Below the pieces are notes generated by a model. It was given only the letters and a program-made list of their open reading frames with translations, had not been told where the DNA came from and made no database searches. From contig JACKLZ010000003.1 of NCBI GenBank assembly GCA_024235675.1, forward strand, positions 434,001-498,000: a stretch of 64,000 nucleotides of DNA. The letters are read 5' to 3'. The DNA is from Zoogloeaceae bacterium. GTDB taxonomy: Bacteria > Pseudomonadota > Gammaproteobacteria > Burkholderiales > Rhodocyclaceae. Positions 31,775-40,675 of the stretch are shown here, one piece after another; positions within the stretch are counted from its first letter, which is position 1; each line of letters starts with the position of its first letter. The translations under genes were made by a program, and so were the position numbers.

Positions 31775-33904
31775 ATGAAATCTGCATTGCGCGTCGTGGT
31801 GGGTCTTGGTCTGTTGATGCTGGTACTGATGGCTGCGCTGGCGGCGTACCTGGCCTTTGTGTTTGATGCCAATGACTATCGGGATCGACTCAGCGAACTG
31901 GTGTCCGAGCAGACCGGGCGCCAGCTGACATTGTCCGGCGAGATGAAACTGTCGGTGTTTCCCTGGCTTGGCTTCGAGTTGGGCGCGGCCGAACTTGGCA
32001 ACGCGCCCGGCTTCTCTGATCGTCCTTTTGCCGCGCTGACGGCGGCTGAGGCGCGGGTCAAGCTGCTGCCGCTGCTACGCAAGGAAGTCGCGGTCGACCG
32101 GGTGGTGTTGAAAGGTTTGCAATTGAGCCTCGAGCGCCGGGCGGATGGAAAAACCAACTGGGACGATCTGGTCGATCCCGAAGCGGCACACGACGCGAAC
32201 GGTGCGGGGCCAGGCGAGGCGTCGGGGGGGCATCCGTCGGCCCTGGCGGTGGGCGGGGTCGATATCCAGGATGCGGTGATCCGCTGGGAGGATGAGACGA
32301 CTCAAGCGAAGCATAGCCTGAGCGATGTGGATATCCAGACCGGCGAGATCGCCCCCGGGGTGCCTTTCAATATCGAGCTGGGCGCCAGCTTTTCGGTGAG
32401 CGAGCCGGCAATTCAAGGCCGGTTTTCGGCCAGTGGAAAAGCCTCGCTGGACCTGGTCGCCAAGCGCTACAGCATGCTCGGCCTGCGGGCCGGGCTGAAG
32501 GCCGAGGGGGCCGGGGTGCCGGGTGGTCGGGTTGATGCGGGTCTGATGGCCGATTTGGCCGTCGATTTGGCCCAGGGCACACTGTCGGTCAAGGGCCTGT
32601 CATTGAAAGCCTATGACGTGGCCCTCACTGGCGCACTCGAAGGCACCGGCCTGATGGATGCCATGGTATTGACCGGGCCGCTGGTACTCGATGGTTTGAA
32701 CCCGCGCGACCTGTTGGCACGGCTCAACATCGAGGCGCCACGCACCGCGAATCCGGAGCGCCTCAAGCGTGCCGCGCTCAAGGCCACACTCACCGCCACG
32801 CCCAAACGCATCGCCTTGACGGAGCTTGCCGCGACGTTGGACGACAGCAAAATCACCGGTCAGCTTGAAGTCGCTGATCTGGCAAAAAATGCCCTGCGTT
32901 TTGATGTCTCGCTGGATACGCTGGATGTCGACAGCTATTTGCCGCCGGCTGTGGCCAATGGCGACGCTGGCGCATCTGCGGGTGCACCGGAGAATGATCC
33001 GGCCGCCGCGCCGCCCGCGACCGGGGGGCTGCGCACACTCGACGCCGCGGGCCGTGTCCGGGTCGGAACACTCAAGGTGAGCGGATTGCAGGCCAGCGCG
33101 GTAGATGTTGGCATCAAGGCCGCCGGGGGGCGGATTGCGGTGACGCCAAAAGCCACCTTGTATGAGGGCCGGCTCGACAGCCCGGTGAATCTCGACATGC
33201 GTCCGAAAACACCGCTGCTCGTGGTGAGTGGGGGCGTGACAGACGTGCAGATCGGCCCGTTGCTGCGTGACCTGACGGGCAAACCGGAAAAGCTGACCGG
33301 CCGCGCCCGGGTGAGTTTCGATCTGAAAGGCAGCGGGCTGAATGCCCCGGCGCTCAAGCGCAGTCTGGCCGGCACCACGACGCTCGCGGTGCTCGACGGC
33401 GCCATCAAAGGCGTCAACATCGCCCAGTTCTTGCGCGAAGCACAGGCGCAACTGGCGGGCGAGAAGGTGGATCAGGACAGCGGCCCGGCCCAGACCGATT
33501 TCTCGGACCTCAAGGCGAGTGTGAGGCTGGGTGATGGCGTGGCCCGTAACGATGATCTGGCGATGCGCTCGCCCTTGTTGCGTGTTGGGGGGGCGGGGGT
33601 CGCCAATCTGGTCAGCGAGGTGATCGACTACCGGATTGAAACCACGCTCGTCGGGACCTTGACCGGCCAGGGCGGAAAATCGCTCGACAAGGTCAAGGGC
33701 GTGACGGTGCCGGTGCATGTGACGGGCAGCTTTTCCGACCCCAAGTACGCGCTAGATGCCGAAGCCTTGCTGGCTGGTGCGCTGAAGGGGCGGATCGATC
33801 AGGAAAAGGCGGCGGTCAAAGAGAAAGTGGAGGCCGTGCGCGAAAAGGCGAAAGATCAACTCAAGGAAGAGCTGAAGAAGGGTTTGGGTGGCTTGTTCCG
33901 GTAA
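31775..33904 (+). CDS. AsmA family protein
   Basis: 709-aa inner-membrane protein with one N-terminal helix (~5-30) and a long periplasmic AsmA domain (DYRDRLSELVSEQTGRQLTLSG ... AELGNAPGF at the start; SLAGTTTLAVLDGAIKGVNI near the C-terminus). AsmA-type proteins form beta-rich bridges thought to carry phospholipids to the outer membrane. The Lys/Glu-rich tail (EKVEAVREKAKDQLKEELKK) is a charged helix. The length is typical of the AsmA subgroup, below the 850-1300 aa YhdP/TamB class. Confidence 0.9.
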   Translation: MKSALRVVVGLGLLMLVLMAALAAYLAFVFDANDYRDRLSELVSEQTGRQLTLSGEMKLSVFPWLGFELGAAELGNAPGFSDRPFAALTAAEARVKLLPLLRKEVAVDRVVLKGLQLSLERRADGKTNWDDLVDPEAAHDANGAGPGEASGGHPSALAVGGVDIQDAVIRWEDETTQAKHSLSDVDIQTGEIAPGVPFNIELGASFSVSEPAIQGRFSASGKASLDLVAKRYSMLGLRAGLKAEGAGVPGGRVDAGLMADLAVDLAQGTLSVKGLSLKAYDVALTGALEGTGLMDAMVLTGPLVLDGLNPRDLLARLNIEAPRTANPERLKRAALKATLTATPKRIALTELAATLDDSKITGQLEVADLAKNALRFDVSLDTLDVDSYLPPAVANGDAGASAGAPENDPAAAPPATGGLRTLDAAGRVRVGTLKVSGLQASAVDVGIKAAGGRIAVTPKATLYEGRLDSPVNLDMRPKTPLLVVSGGVTDVQIGPLLRDLTGKPEKLTGRARVSFDLKGSGLNAPALKRSLAGTTTLAVLDGAIKGVNIAQFLREAQAQLAGEKVDQDSGPAQTDFSDLKASVRLGDGVARNDDLAMRSPLLRVGGAGVANLVSEVIDYRIETTLVGTLTGQGGKSLDKVKGVTVPVHVTGSFSDPKYALDAEALLAGALKGRIDQEKAAVKEKVEAVREKAKDQLKEELKKGLGGLFR

Positions 33905-34034
33905 GGCCGGCGCGCTGAATTTTGGGGATTTTTGTCACGAATGCCCCGATGCGGAGGACGCGCGTGTCATTGCGCTCGGGATCATGTTAGTTTTGTATCG
34001 GTAAGTAGTGCATTCATGACAAGGAGGTTGGACG

Positions 34035-34346
34035 ATGAGCGATTATTTGGCTGACGTACAGAAATTTGCACCCAAGGCGGATGCTGCGGTTGTGGACAAG
34101 ATCGTGAAATACTGCGGCATTGCGCTGCGCAACAAGGACTCGTCCCTGGTGTCGGCGTCCGACAAGGCTGAGCTGGATCGGGTGCGTGATGGTTTCGCCA
34201 AGAAGAAGCTCGAGCTGGAACCGGACGCGGCCGACGCAGGCATTGCCAAGGTGTGCGAGAAGATGAAAGGCGTGAATCAGAAGAGCCGTGTCACCTTCTA
34301 CTACCTGCTGGCCGAAGCCACCGGTACGCTGGGCAAGCTGGCCTGA
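34035..34346 (+). CDS. DUF2853 family protein
   Basis: 103-aa soluble helical protein with the DUF2853 pattern (YLADVQKFAPKADAAVVDKI; YCGIALRNKDSSLVS; VTFYYLLAEATGTLGKL). Function unknown. It has its own start with AAGGAGG before the ATG and a terminator behind it, so it is monocistronic and likely well expressed. Confidence 0.82.
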   Translation: MSDYLADVQKFAPKADAAVVDKIVKYCGIALRNKDSSLVSASDKAELDRVRDGFAKKKLELEPDAADAGIAKVCEKMKGVNQKSRVTFYYLLAEATGTLGKLA

Positions 34347-34383
34347 GCCGCCCGGTTGCCGCGCCGATGCGGCAGCGGTGATG

Positions 34384-34415
34384 AAAAAACGCACCTCTCG
34401 GGGTGCGTTTTTTTG
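34384..34415 (+). terminator. Terminator after the DUF2853 gene
   Basis: AAAAAACGCACC pairs with GGTGCGTTTTTT, loop TCTCGG, followed by more T. Symmetrical enough to serve the convergent CBS gene too. Confidence 0.85.
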
Positions 34416-34434
34416 TTGGCGCCTCGCTTGGGCG

Positions 34435-34869
34435 TTAGAGAATGACCGTGATCTCCTCGCGGCGCACGAGCTCTTTCTGCAGCTCGATGGCCTCGAGATT
34501 CAATGCGTCCTTGCTGCTGACCATCCCCACGGGCTTGCGGTTGGCGTCCACAATCGGCAGATGACGGAAGCCGCCCTCATACATCATGTGCAGCGCGTGG
34601 CCGAAGGGGTGGTGGGGCGTACTTGTGACCGGGTTGTGGGTCATCGCGTCGGACACTGGCGTGGCCTTGGCGTCGAGGCCGGCGCCGAGTACCCGGAAGG
34701 TGGCGTCCTGTTCGGTGAAGATACCCGTCAGAACGCCATGCTCGGCGATCAGCGCCGCGCTGAGCCTGGCTTGAGCCATCTGGCAGACAACCTCAAGCAC
34801 CGGTGTGTCGGGTGCCACCACGAGGAAGCCATGAGCGTGCATCACTTGGTGAAGGGGACGTGCGTGCAT
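34435..34869 (-). CDS. CBS domain protein
   Basis: 144-aa protein with two CBS motifs: VMHAHGFLVVAPDTPVLEVV...GVLTGIFTEQDATFRV (first, ~10-70) and DAMTHNPVTSTPHHPFGHAL...GMVSSKDALNLEAIELQ (second, ~75-130). Pairs of CBS motifs bind adenosyl ligands such as AMP or ATP and sense energy state; alone they act in trans. The ATG at 34869 has AAGGAGAG upstream. Confidence 0.88.
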   Translation of the reverse strand: MHARPLHQVMHAHGFLVVAPDTPVLEVVCQMAQARLSAALIAEHGVLTGIFTEQDATFRVLGAGLDAKATPVSDAMTHNPVTSTPHHPFGHALHMMYEGGFRHLPIVDANRKPVGMVSSKDALNLEAIELQKELVRREEITVIL

Positions 34870-35223
34870 GAGTCTCTCCTTGTCGAATACAGATGTGACG
34901 ATATGTCGAACTGAAGGTCGGGCCGGCACGGTCCGGGGGCTTCGCTACCGCCTGTGTAAGTCTTGGGGCAGGTAAGACTAAGCGTCTTTCGTGCCAGTCC
35001 TTGAGACAAAATGATGCTGCATTGCACGCTTTGAGAAAGGCCTCGCCAGGCGCAGGATGTTGGCGTTAGTGCGGGAAAATACATTGCACTGCAGCAGTTG
35101 GCGCGGGCGCAATGGATGCATCACGGTGGTGCTTTCAAGGCGTGTTGCACCGTCGTGGGGCGCTTTTCGGGCAAGAAAAAGGCCATGCGGGGCATGGCCT
35201 AGTGTGTCGGTTGCGAGCTGCGA
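34870..35223. other. Intergenic region between CBS gene and cysN
   Basis: 354 bases without a supported gene. It contains the CBS gene promoter region and, at its left end toward cysN, the terminator at 35174-35200. A weak frame starting near 35057 overlaps the terminator and cysN and has no recognisable product. Confidence 0.5.
35174..35200 (-). terminator. Terminator of the cys operon (after cysN)
   Basis: On the minus strand AGGCCATGC pairs with GCATGGCCT, loop CCC, followed by TTTTTC. It lies 24 bases after the cysN stop and ends the cysI-...-cysN transcript. Confidence 0.85.
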
Positions 35224-36504
35224 TCAGACAATCATGCCGGCACCGACCGTATTGTTGGTCGACTCATCAATGATGATAAAGGCGCCGGTGGCCCGGTTGC
35301 TGCGATAGGGGTCGGCGAAGATGGGCTGCGCGAGCTTGAGGGTGAGGCGGGCGATGTCGTTCATCGCCAGCGTGTCGACCGGCTCGTGTTCCATGGTGTT
35401 GATGTCGAGGCGATAGTCGATCTTGGCGATCTTGGCTTTCACCTCACGCGAGGTGTGGCGGATCAGGTAGGTGCGCGCCGGTGACATCGGGGTCTCGGAC
35501 ATCCAGCAGACATTGGCGTCGATCTGTTTGACGGCCTCGGGTGCTTCGGCGCTCTTGACGATCATGTCGCCGCGTGAGGTGTCGATTTCGTCTTCGAGCA
35601 GCAGGGTGACCGACTGTTCGTGGATGGCACGATCGATCTTCTGGCCGCCAATTTCGATGGCCTTGACGCGACTGCTCAGTCCGTTGGGCAGCACCGTCAC
35701 GGCGTCGCCCACGGCGATCTCGCCGGACTCGACCCGGCCCATGAAGCCGCGGTAGTCGTGCAGCTCGGGGTTGGCGGAATCCTGCGGGCGGCACACGAAC
35801 TGCACCGGAAAGCGGAAGGCTTCCGGGCGCTCGGTGTGGGCGGCCGGCGCGGTTTCGAGGATGTTGATGAGCGTCGGGCCTTCGTACCAGGGCATGCGCT
35901 CGCCGCGGTCAACGACCATGTCGCCGCTGAGCGCCGATAGCGGGATGAAGCGCACGTCTTTCAGGCCCATCTTGTGGGCGAACTTGAGGTACTCGGCCTT
36001 GATGTTCTCGTAGGTGGCCTGGTCGTAGTCGACCAGGTCCATCTTGTTGACCGCCACCAGCAGGTGCGGAATGCCGAGCAAGTGGGCGAGGGTGGAGTGG
36101 CGGCGGGTCTGGTTGAGCATGCCCTTGCGCGCGTCGATCAGGATGATGGCCAGGTTGGCGGTCGAGGCGGCGGTGACCATGTTGCGGGTGTACTGCTCGT
36201 GGCCCGGCGCGTCGGCAATGATGTACTTGCGCGTGCCGGTCGAGAAGTAGCGATAGGCCACGTCGATGGTGATGCCTTGCTCGCGCTCGGCTTGCAGGCC
36301 GTCGGTGAGCAAGGAGAGGTCGACGGCGGTCATGCCGCGCTTGGCCGAGGTTTTCTCCATGGCGTTGAGCGTGTCGGCGAGGATGGTCTTGCTGTCGAAC
36401 AGCAGGCGGCCGATCAGGGTGCTTTTGCCGTCATCGACGCTGCCGCAGGTGAGAAAGCGCAGCAGGCCGTTGTCGATTTCGGGCAGGTTTTCGAGTGCGG
36501 ACAT
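35224..36504 (-). CDS. cysN: Sulfate adenylyltransferase subunit 1 (GTPase)
   Basis: 426-aa GTPase that drives ATP sulfurylase (CysD) to activate sulfate as APS. The P-loop GSVDDGKST is at 21-29, the switch motif DAPGHEQY and the base motif NKMD follow, then the two beta-barrel domains. It is shorter than enterobacterial CysN (~475 aa) and has no fused APS kinase, which fits a cell using APS directly with the CysH type below. The ATG at 36504 is chosen; a longer frame to 36621 reads through the repeat element upstream and gives non-protein-like sequence. Confidence 0.95.
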   Translation of the reverse strand: MSALENLPEIDNGLLRFLTCGSVDDGKSTLIGRLLFDSKTILADTLNAMEKTSAKRGMTAVDLSLLTDGLQAEREQGITIDVAYRYFSTGTRKYIIADAPGHEQYTRNMVTAASTANLAIILIDARKGMLNQTRRHSTLAHLLGIPHLLVAVNKMDLVDYDQATYENIKAEYLKFAHKMGLKDVRFIPLSALSGDMVVDRGERMPWYEGPTLINILETAPAAHTERPEAFRFPVQFVCRPQDSANPELHDYRGFMGRVESGEIAVGDAVTVLPNGLSSRVKAIEIGGQKIDRAIHEQSVTLLLEDEIDTSRGDMIVKSAEAPEAVKQIDANVCWMSETPMSPARTYLIRHTSREVKAKIAKIDYRLDINTMEHEPVDTLAMNDIARLTLKLAQPIFADPYRSNRATGAFIIIDESTNNTVGAGMIV

Positions 36505-36510
36505 GGTTTT

Positions 36511-36626
36511 CTCGTGATTCGTGATGAGTGATTCGTAGTTGGTGATTCGTAATTGGTGATTCGTGATCCGGAGGCGCTCCGGAGTAGGCGACCGGTCCAA
36601 TGACCCATCACCAATAACCAATCACT
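36511..36626. repeat. Imperfect inverted/direct repeat element between cysD and cysN
   Basis: Four GTGATTCGT-like units (36514-36566) are followed by a perfect hairpin TCCGGAG-GCG-CTCCGGA (36567-36583), and then by the inverted copy ATCACCAATAACCAATCACT (36607-36626). The latter is complementary to 36527-36546 in 18 of 20 positions. The whole can fold into a long stem. The cysD stop codon lies inside it. It lies inside the cys transcript. Confidence 0.7.
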
Positions 36627-37539
36627 AAAAGTAGCCTTCTTTCTTGCGCTGCTCCATGGACGCTTCGGAGGTCTGGTCGTCCATGCGCGTGGCGCCGCGT
36701 TCGGTGATGGTGGTGGTCGCGGTTTCGGCGAGAATCTTCTCGACCGTGTCGGCGTCTGATTCGACCGGCGCGGTGCAACTCACGTCGCCGACGGTGCGAA
36801 AGCGCACCATCACGTCTTCGACCGTGTCACCCGGCTTGGCCGGGGTGAGGTCCGTCACCGGCATCAGCAAGTCGCCTTTGCGCACGACCGGGCGGGTGTG
36901 GGCAAAGTAGATCGACGGCAGTTCGAGTTGCTCGCGCTGGATGTACTGCCACACGTCGAGCTCGGTCCAGTTGCTGATCGGGAAGGAGCGGATGTTCTCG
37001 CCCTTGTGCGAGCGCGCGTTGTAGAGGTTCCACAGTTCGGGGCGCTGGTTCTTCGGGTCCCACTGGCCGAACTCGTCGCGGAAGCTCATGATCCGTTCTT
37101 TGGCGCGGGCCTTTTCTTCATCGCGGCGGGCGCCGCCAATGCAGGCGTTAAAGCCGAACTCTTCGATGGCTTCGAGCAGGGTCACCGACTGGTGCTTGTT
37201 GCGCGATTCATGCTCATGCTTGAGCACGATGCTGCCGCGGGCCATGGAGTCTTCGAGCGAACGCACGATCAGGCGCTCACCCAGCTCGGCGGCACGCTTG
37301 TCGCGGAAGGCGATGACTTCCGGATAGTTGTGGCCGGTGTCGATGTGCATCAGCGGGAAGGGGAAGCGCCCCGGGCGGAAGGCCTTCTCGGCGATGCGCA
37401 GCATGCACACCGAGTCCTTGCCGCCGGAGAACAGCAGCACCGGGCTGCTGCACTGGCCGGCCACCTCACGCATGATGTGGATGGCTTCGGCTTCGAGCCA
37501 GTCGAGATGAGAGAGCGTTTGTCGAGTCAGCGTGGTCAT
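36625..37539 (-). CDS. cysD: Sulfate adenylyltransferase subunit 2
   Basis: 304-aa catalytic subunit of ATP sulfurylase. The PP-loop SGGKDS is at 38-43. The family motifs HIDTGHNYPEVI, GGARRDEEKARAKERI and NWTELDVWQYI are present. The Cys content and length (302 in E. coli) are normal. It sits between the 40-codon ORF and cysN. Its stop codon TAG falls within the repeat element before cysN. Confidence 0.96.
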   Translation of the reverse strand: MTTLTRQTLSHLDWLEAEAIHIMREVAGQCSSPVLLFSGGKDSVCMLRIAEKAFRPGRFPFPLMHIDTGHNYPEVIAFRDKRAAELGERLIVRSLEDSMARGSIVLKHEHESRNKHQSVTLLEAIEEFGFNACIGGARRDEEKARAKERIMSFRDEFGQWDPKNQRPELWNLYNARSHKGENIRSFPISNWTELDVWQYIQREQLELPSIYFAHTRPVVRKGDLLMPVTDLTPAKPGDTVEDVMVRFRTVGDVSCTAPVESDADTVEKILAETATTTITERGATRMDDQTSEASMEQRKKEGYF

Positions 37540-37547
37540 GAAAAGTC

Positions 37548-37670
37548 TCAGTGATGCGTGTTTCGGGCGAACAGGGCGCGGAGGGCCGCGCGCAGGCCGG
37601 CGCGCAGCGCGGTGAGGCGCAGCACAAGCGTGTGGCTCAGCGAGGGGTTCAGATGATGTGCCTTGGGCAT
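37548..37670 (-). CDS. Small unannotated ORF between cysH and cysD (40 aa)
   Basis: Starts MPKAHHLNPSLSHT at 37670 with a perfect AGGAGG seven bases upstream, ends ARNTHH before TGA at 37550-37548, eight bases before the cysD ATG. The centre is an amphipathic Leu/Arg/Ala helix (LRLTALRAGLRAALRALFAR). No family recognised. Coupling to cysD is possible; it may be a leader peptide or a membrane-active small protein. The strong ribosome site in a 155-base gap argues that it is translated. Confidence 0.55.
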   Translation of the reverse strand: MPKAHHLNPSLSHTLVLRLTALRAGLRAALRALFARNTHH

Positions 37671-37694
37671 GGGGTCATCCTCCTGTGAGTGGGT

Positions 37695-38462
37695 TCAGGA
37701 CTTCTTGACGTGCAGGCCGCATTCCTTGGCCGTGGGGTCTTCCCACCACCAGCGGCCGGCGCGAACGTCTTCGCCAATGGCGACCGCGCGGGTACAGGGC
37801 GCGCAGCCGATGCTCGGGTAAAACTGATCATGCAGGGCGTTGTAGGGCACGCTCTCGATGCGGATGTAGGCCCACACGTCGCTTTCCGACCAGGCGGCCA
37901 GCGGGTTGAGCTTTTCCAGACCGTTGCCGGCGTCGAACTCGCGGGTTGGCAAGTGAGTGCGTGTCGCGGCCTGGGCGGCACGCAGGCCGGTGATCCAGGC
38001 CTTTTTGCCGGCCAGCGCGCGGCCGAGCGGCTCGACCTTGCGGATGTGGCAGCAGCGCTTGCGCAGGTCCATCGAGCCGTAAAACGCGTTGATGCCTTCG
38101 CCGCGCACATAGGCTTCGACTGCGGCGGTGTCGGGGAAGAAGACCTTGAGTTTGGTGTCGTAGCGCGACTCCACCTCACCCATCAAGTTATAGGTCTCGG
38201 CCGGCAGGCGGCCGGTGTCGAGCGAGAAGATCTCGATCGGCAGCTTGTGGCGCAGGATCAGGTCGGTCAGCACCATGTCTTCGGCGCCAAAGCTGTTGGC
38301 GAAGGTGAGCTGGCCGTCGGCGCCGAACTCGGCGACCGCAGCCTCAAGCAGCGCCAGCGCTTCGTCAGACTTGGTCGCCACGGCGGTGCGCTGCGCGTCG
38401 GTCAGCGCCGGGCGAGTTGCCGGGTTGCCGGCAGCGGGGCGAAGGGGCGACACGGTGCTCAT
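37695..38462 (-). CDS. cysH: Adenylylsulfate (APS) reductase, assimilatory
   Basis: 255-aa thioredoxin-dependent reductase of APS to sulfite. The paired Cys137-Cys138 (KRCCHIRK) and C220-x2-C223 (CAPC) are the [4Fe-4S] ligands that mark the APS-using type rather than the E. coli PAPS enzyme. The catalytic C248 is in KECGLH. The PP-loop-like N-domain is intact. The start overlaps the DUF934 stop by four bases. Confidence 0.95.
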   Translation of the reverse strand: MSTVSPLRPAAGNPATRPALTDAQRTAVATKSDEALALLEAAVAEFGADGQLTFANSFGAEDMVLTDLILRHKLPIEIFSLDTGRLPAETYNLMGEVESRYDTKLKVFFPDTAAVEAYVRGEGINAFYGSMDLRKRCCHIRKVEPLGRALAGKKAWITGLRAAQAATRTHLPTREFDAGNGLEKLNPLAAWSESDVWAYIRIESVPYNALHDQFYPSIGCAPCTRAVAIGEDVRAGRWWWEDPTAKECGLHVKKS

Positions 38463-38989
38463 GCGGCGGCCCGCGAATGGCGACGGAAGAGCGGTTGCGG
38501 GTGGATCACCGATGCCTGGTAGGGATCGGTGAAATCCGCGAGGCTGGCGACGGCCGCTTCGAGTTGGGCGTCCGTATAGCGGCCTTCGGCGGGGGCCAGC
38601 GTATCGAAACCGCTGCGCGACAGATAGTTGAACTGGTCGCGCAGCACCTGGCCGATGGCGCGCAGCGGGCCGGTGTAGCCGAAGCGGGTGCGCAGCGCGA
38701 CGGCGATGGAATAGCCGCGGCCATCGGTAAACTTGGGAAAGTCCACCGCCACGAGGGCGAGCGCGTGCAGATCGTCGGCCAGCGCTGCGGGGTCATCGCT
38801 GCCGGCGAGCCAGACGCCGACGGCATCGGCGCTGGCCAGGAGTTCTTCCCGGCGAACCTGCCAGACGGGGAACGGGACGATCACTTGTCCGGTCGGGATT
38901 GCCGCCGTGGCGGCGTCGGCGCCCTCGGGCAGCCGGAAAACCTGCCAGTTGTCGGCGACGACCTGACCCTTGTGAATGACTTTAGGCAT
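38459..38989 (-). CDS. DUF934 protein of the sulfite reductase operon
   Basis: 176-aa soluble protein always found beside cysI/cysH in many proteobacteria. Motifs: GVWLAGSDDPAALADDLHAL; VAVDFPKFTDGRGYSIAVAL; RAIGQVLRDQFNYLSRSGFD. The biochemical role is unproven; the context points to help in sulfite reduction or cofactor supply. The ATG at 38989 overlaps the cysI stop by eight bases. Confidence 0.88.
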   Translation of the reverse strand: MPKVIHKGQVVADNWQVFRLPEGADAATAAIPTGQVIVPFPVWQVRREELLASADAVGVWLAGSDDPAALADDLHALALVAVDFPKFTDGRGYSIAVALRTRFGYTGPLRAIGQVLRDQFNYLSRSGFDTLAPAEGRYTDAQLEAAVASLADFTDPYQASVIHPQPLFRRHSRAAA

Positions 38990-40664
38990 TGGCCACCTTC
39001 CTTTCAATGTGTTGATCGCCATACACGCGCGCCTTGAAGGGCTCGAGCCCGATGCGCTGTACGGTGTCGATGAAGCGTTCGTCCGCGAAGCGGTTGTCCA
39101 GATAGGTGGCAATCAGCTCGCTTACCACGTCGGGCATCTCGGCCGCGGCAAAGGCCCGGCCGATGACTTTGCCCAGCGCGGTTTCGTTGCCCTGCATGCC
39201 GCCGATGGTGACCTGGTACCACTCTTCGCCGTTCTTATCGACGCCCAGCACGCCGATGTGGCCGACATGGTGATGGCCACAGGCGTTCATGCAGCCCGAA
39301 ATGTTGATTTCGATTTCGCCGATGTCGTAGAGGTAGTCCAGGTCGTCGAAACGGCGCTGGATGCCTTCCGCGATGGGGATCGAGCGGGCATTGGCGAGGG
39401 AGCAGAAGTCGCCACCGGGGCAGGCGATGATGTCGGTCAACAGGCCGATGTTCGGGGTGGCCAGTTTGGCTTCGCGGGCAATCTGCCAGACCGCGTAGAG
39501 ATCGGATTTCCTGACGTCGGCGAGCACCACGTTCTGCTCGTGCGTCATGCGTGCTTCGCCGAAACTGTAGCGGTCGGCCAGGTCGGCCACCGTATCCATC
39601 TGGTCGGCCGTGATGTCGCCCGGCGGCACGCCGGTACGCTTGAGAGAGAGCACCACCGAGGCGTAGCCGGGGCGTTTGTGCTCACGCACGTTGCGACGGA
39701 CCCAGGCGGCAAACGGCTTGCTGCTGTCGCGCTGGGCCTCGAAGGTGGCGTCGCGTTCGGGCAGGTCGGCGTAGTCGGGGTCGTCAAAATGGGTGGCGAT
39801 GCGCTCGACCTCTTCTGCCGTGAGCGTGTTGGGACCATCCTTGACCAGTGCCCATTCCTCTTCGACCTGGCGACGGAATTCGTCGGCGCCGAGCGCCTTC
39901 ACCAAAATCTTGATGCGCGCCTTCCAGATGTTGTCGCGACGGCCGTGGCGGTTGTAGACCCGCAGGATCGACTCGCAGTAGGTGATCAGGTGCTGCCACG
40001 GGATGAAGCTGGCGATCTCGACGCCGAGGATCGGGGTGCGGCCCAGGCCGCCGCCGACAAGCACGCGGAAACCGATCTCGCCGGCTTCGTTTTTCGTGAA
40101 ATCGAGGCCGATATCGTAGACCTGTACCACGACGCGGTCTTCCAGCGCGCCGTTCAGCGCGATCTTGAACTTGCGCGGCAGGTACGCGAACTCGGGGTTG
40201 TAGGTGGCCCACTGGCGCAGGATTTCCGCCCATGGGCGGGTGTCGACAATCTCGTCGCCCGCCACGCCGGCATACGGATCGGCGGTGATGTTGCGGATAT
40301 CGTTGCCGGAGGTCTGGTTGGAGTGCATCTGCACGCTCGCCAGCTCGGCGAGCATGTCGGGCACATCTTCGAGCTTCGGCCAGTTGAACTGCACGTTGGT
40401 TCGTGTGGTGAAGTGGGCGTAGCCCCGGTCGTAGGTTCGTGCCAGGTAGGCGAGCTTGCGCAGCTGGCGGCTCGCCAGGTGGCCATAGGGCACCGAGATC
40501 CGGTACATCGGGGCGTGGCGCTGGATGTACAGCCCGTTTTGCAGACGCAGGGGGCGGAATTCGTCCTCGCTCAGTTCGCCGGCCAGATGGCGATCCATCT
40601 GGTTGCGGAACTGGGCGACACGTTCGTCCAGAAGGCGCTGATCGTAGTTGTCGTAGCGATACAT
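38982..40664 (-). CDS. cysI: Sulfite/nitrite reductase hemoprotein
   Basis: 560-aa siroheme-[4Fe-4S] enzyme reducing sulfite to sulfide. The cofactor cysteines form C-x5-C (ACPGGDFCSLA) and C-x3-C (NISGCMNACGHHHVG). The N-terminal ferredoxin-like half-domains hold RISVPYGHLASRQLRKLA and TTRTNVQFNW. GAGAGAAAATAAT precedes the ATG at 40664; a further upstream frame reads through the TSUP gene and is rejected. The operon order cysI-DUF934-cysH-cysD-cysN and the TSUP gene just upstream place it in assimilatory sulfate reduction. Confidence 0.93.
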   Translation of the reverse strand: MYRYDNYDQRLLDERVAQFRNQMDRHLAGELSEDEFRPLRLQNGLYIQRHAPMYRISVPYGHLASRQLRKLAYLARTYDRGYAHFTTRTNVQFNWPKLEDVPDMLAELASVQMHSNQTSGNDIRNITADPYAGVAGDEIVDTRPWAEILRQWATYNPEFAYLPRKFKIALNGALEDRVVVQVYDIGLDFTKNEAGEIGFRVLVGGGLGRTPILGVEIASFIPWQHLITYCESILRVYNRHGRRDNIWKARIKILVKALGADEFRRQVEEEWALVKDGPNTLTAEEVERIATHFDDPDYADLPERDATFEAQRDSSKPFAAWVRRNVREHKRPGYASVVLSLKRTGVPPGDITADQMDTVADLADRYSFGEARMTHEQNVVLADVRKSDLYAVWQIAREAKLATPNIGLLTDIIACPGGDFCSLANARSIPIAEGIQRRFDDLDYLYDIGEIEINISGCMNACGHHHVGHIGVLGVDKNGEEWYQVTIGGMQGNETALGKVIGRAFAAAEMPDVVSELIATYLDNRFADERFIDTVQRIGLEPFKARVYGDQHIERKVANA

Positions 40665-40675
40665 ATTATTTTCTC

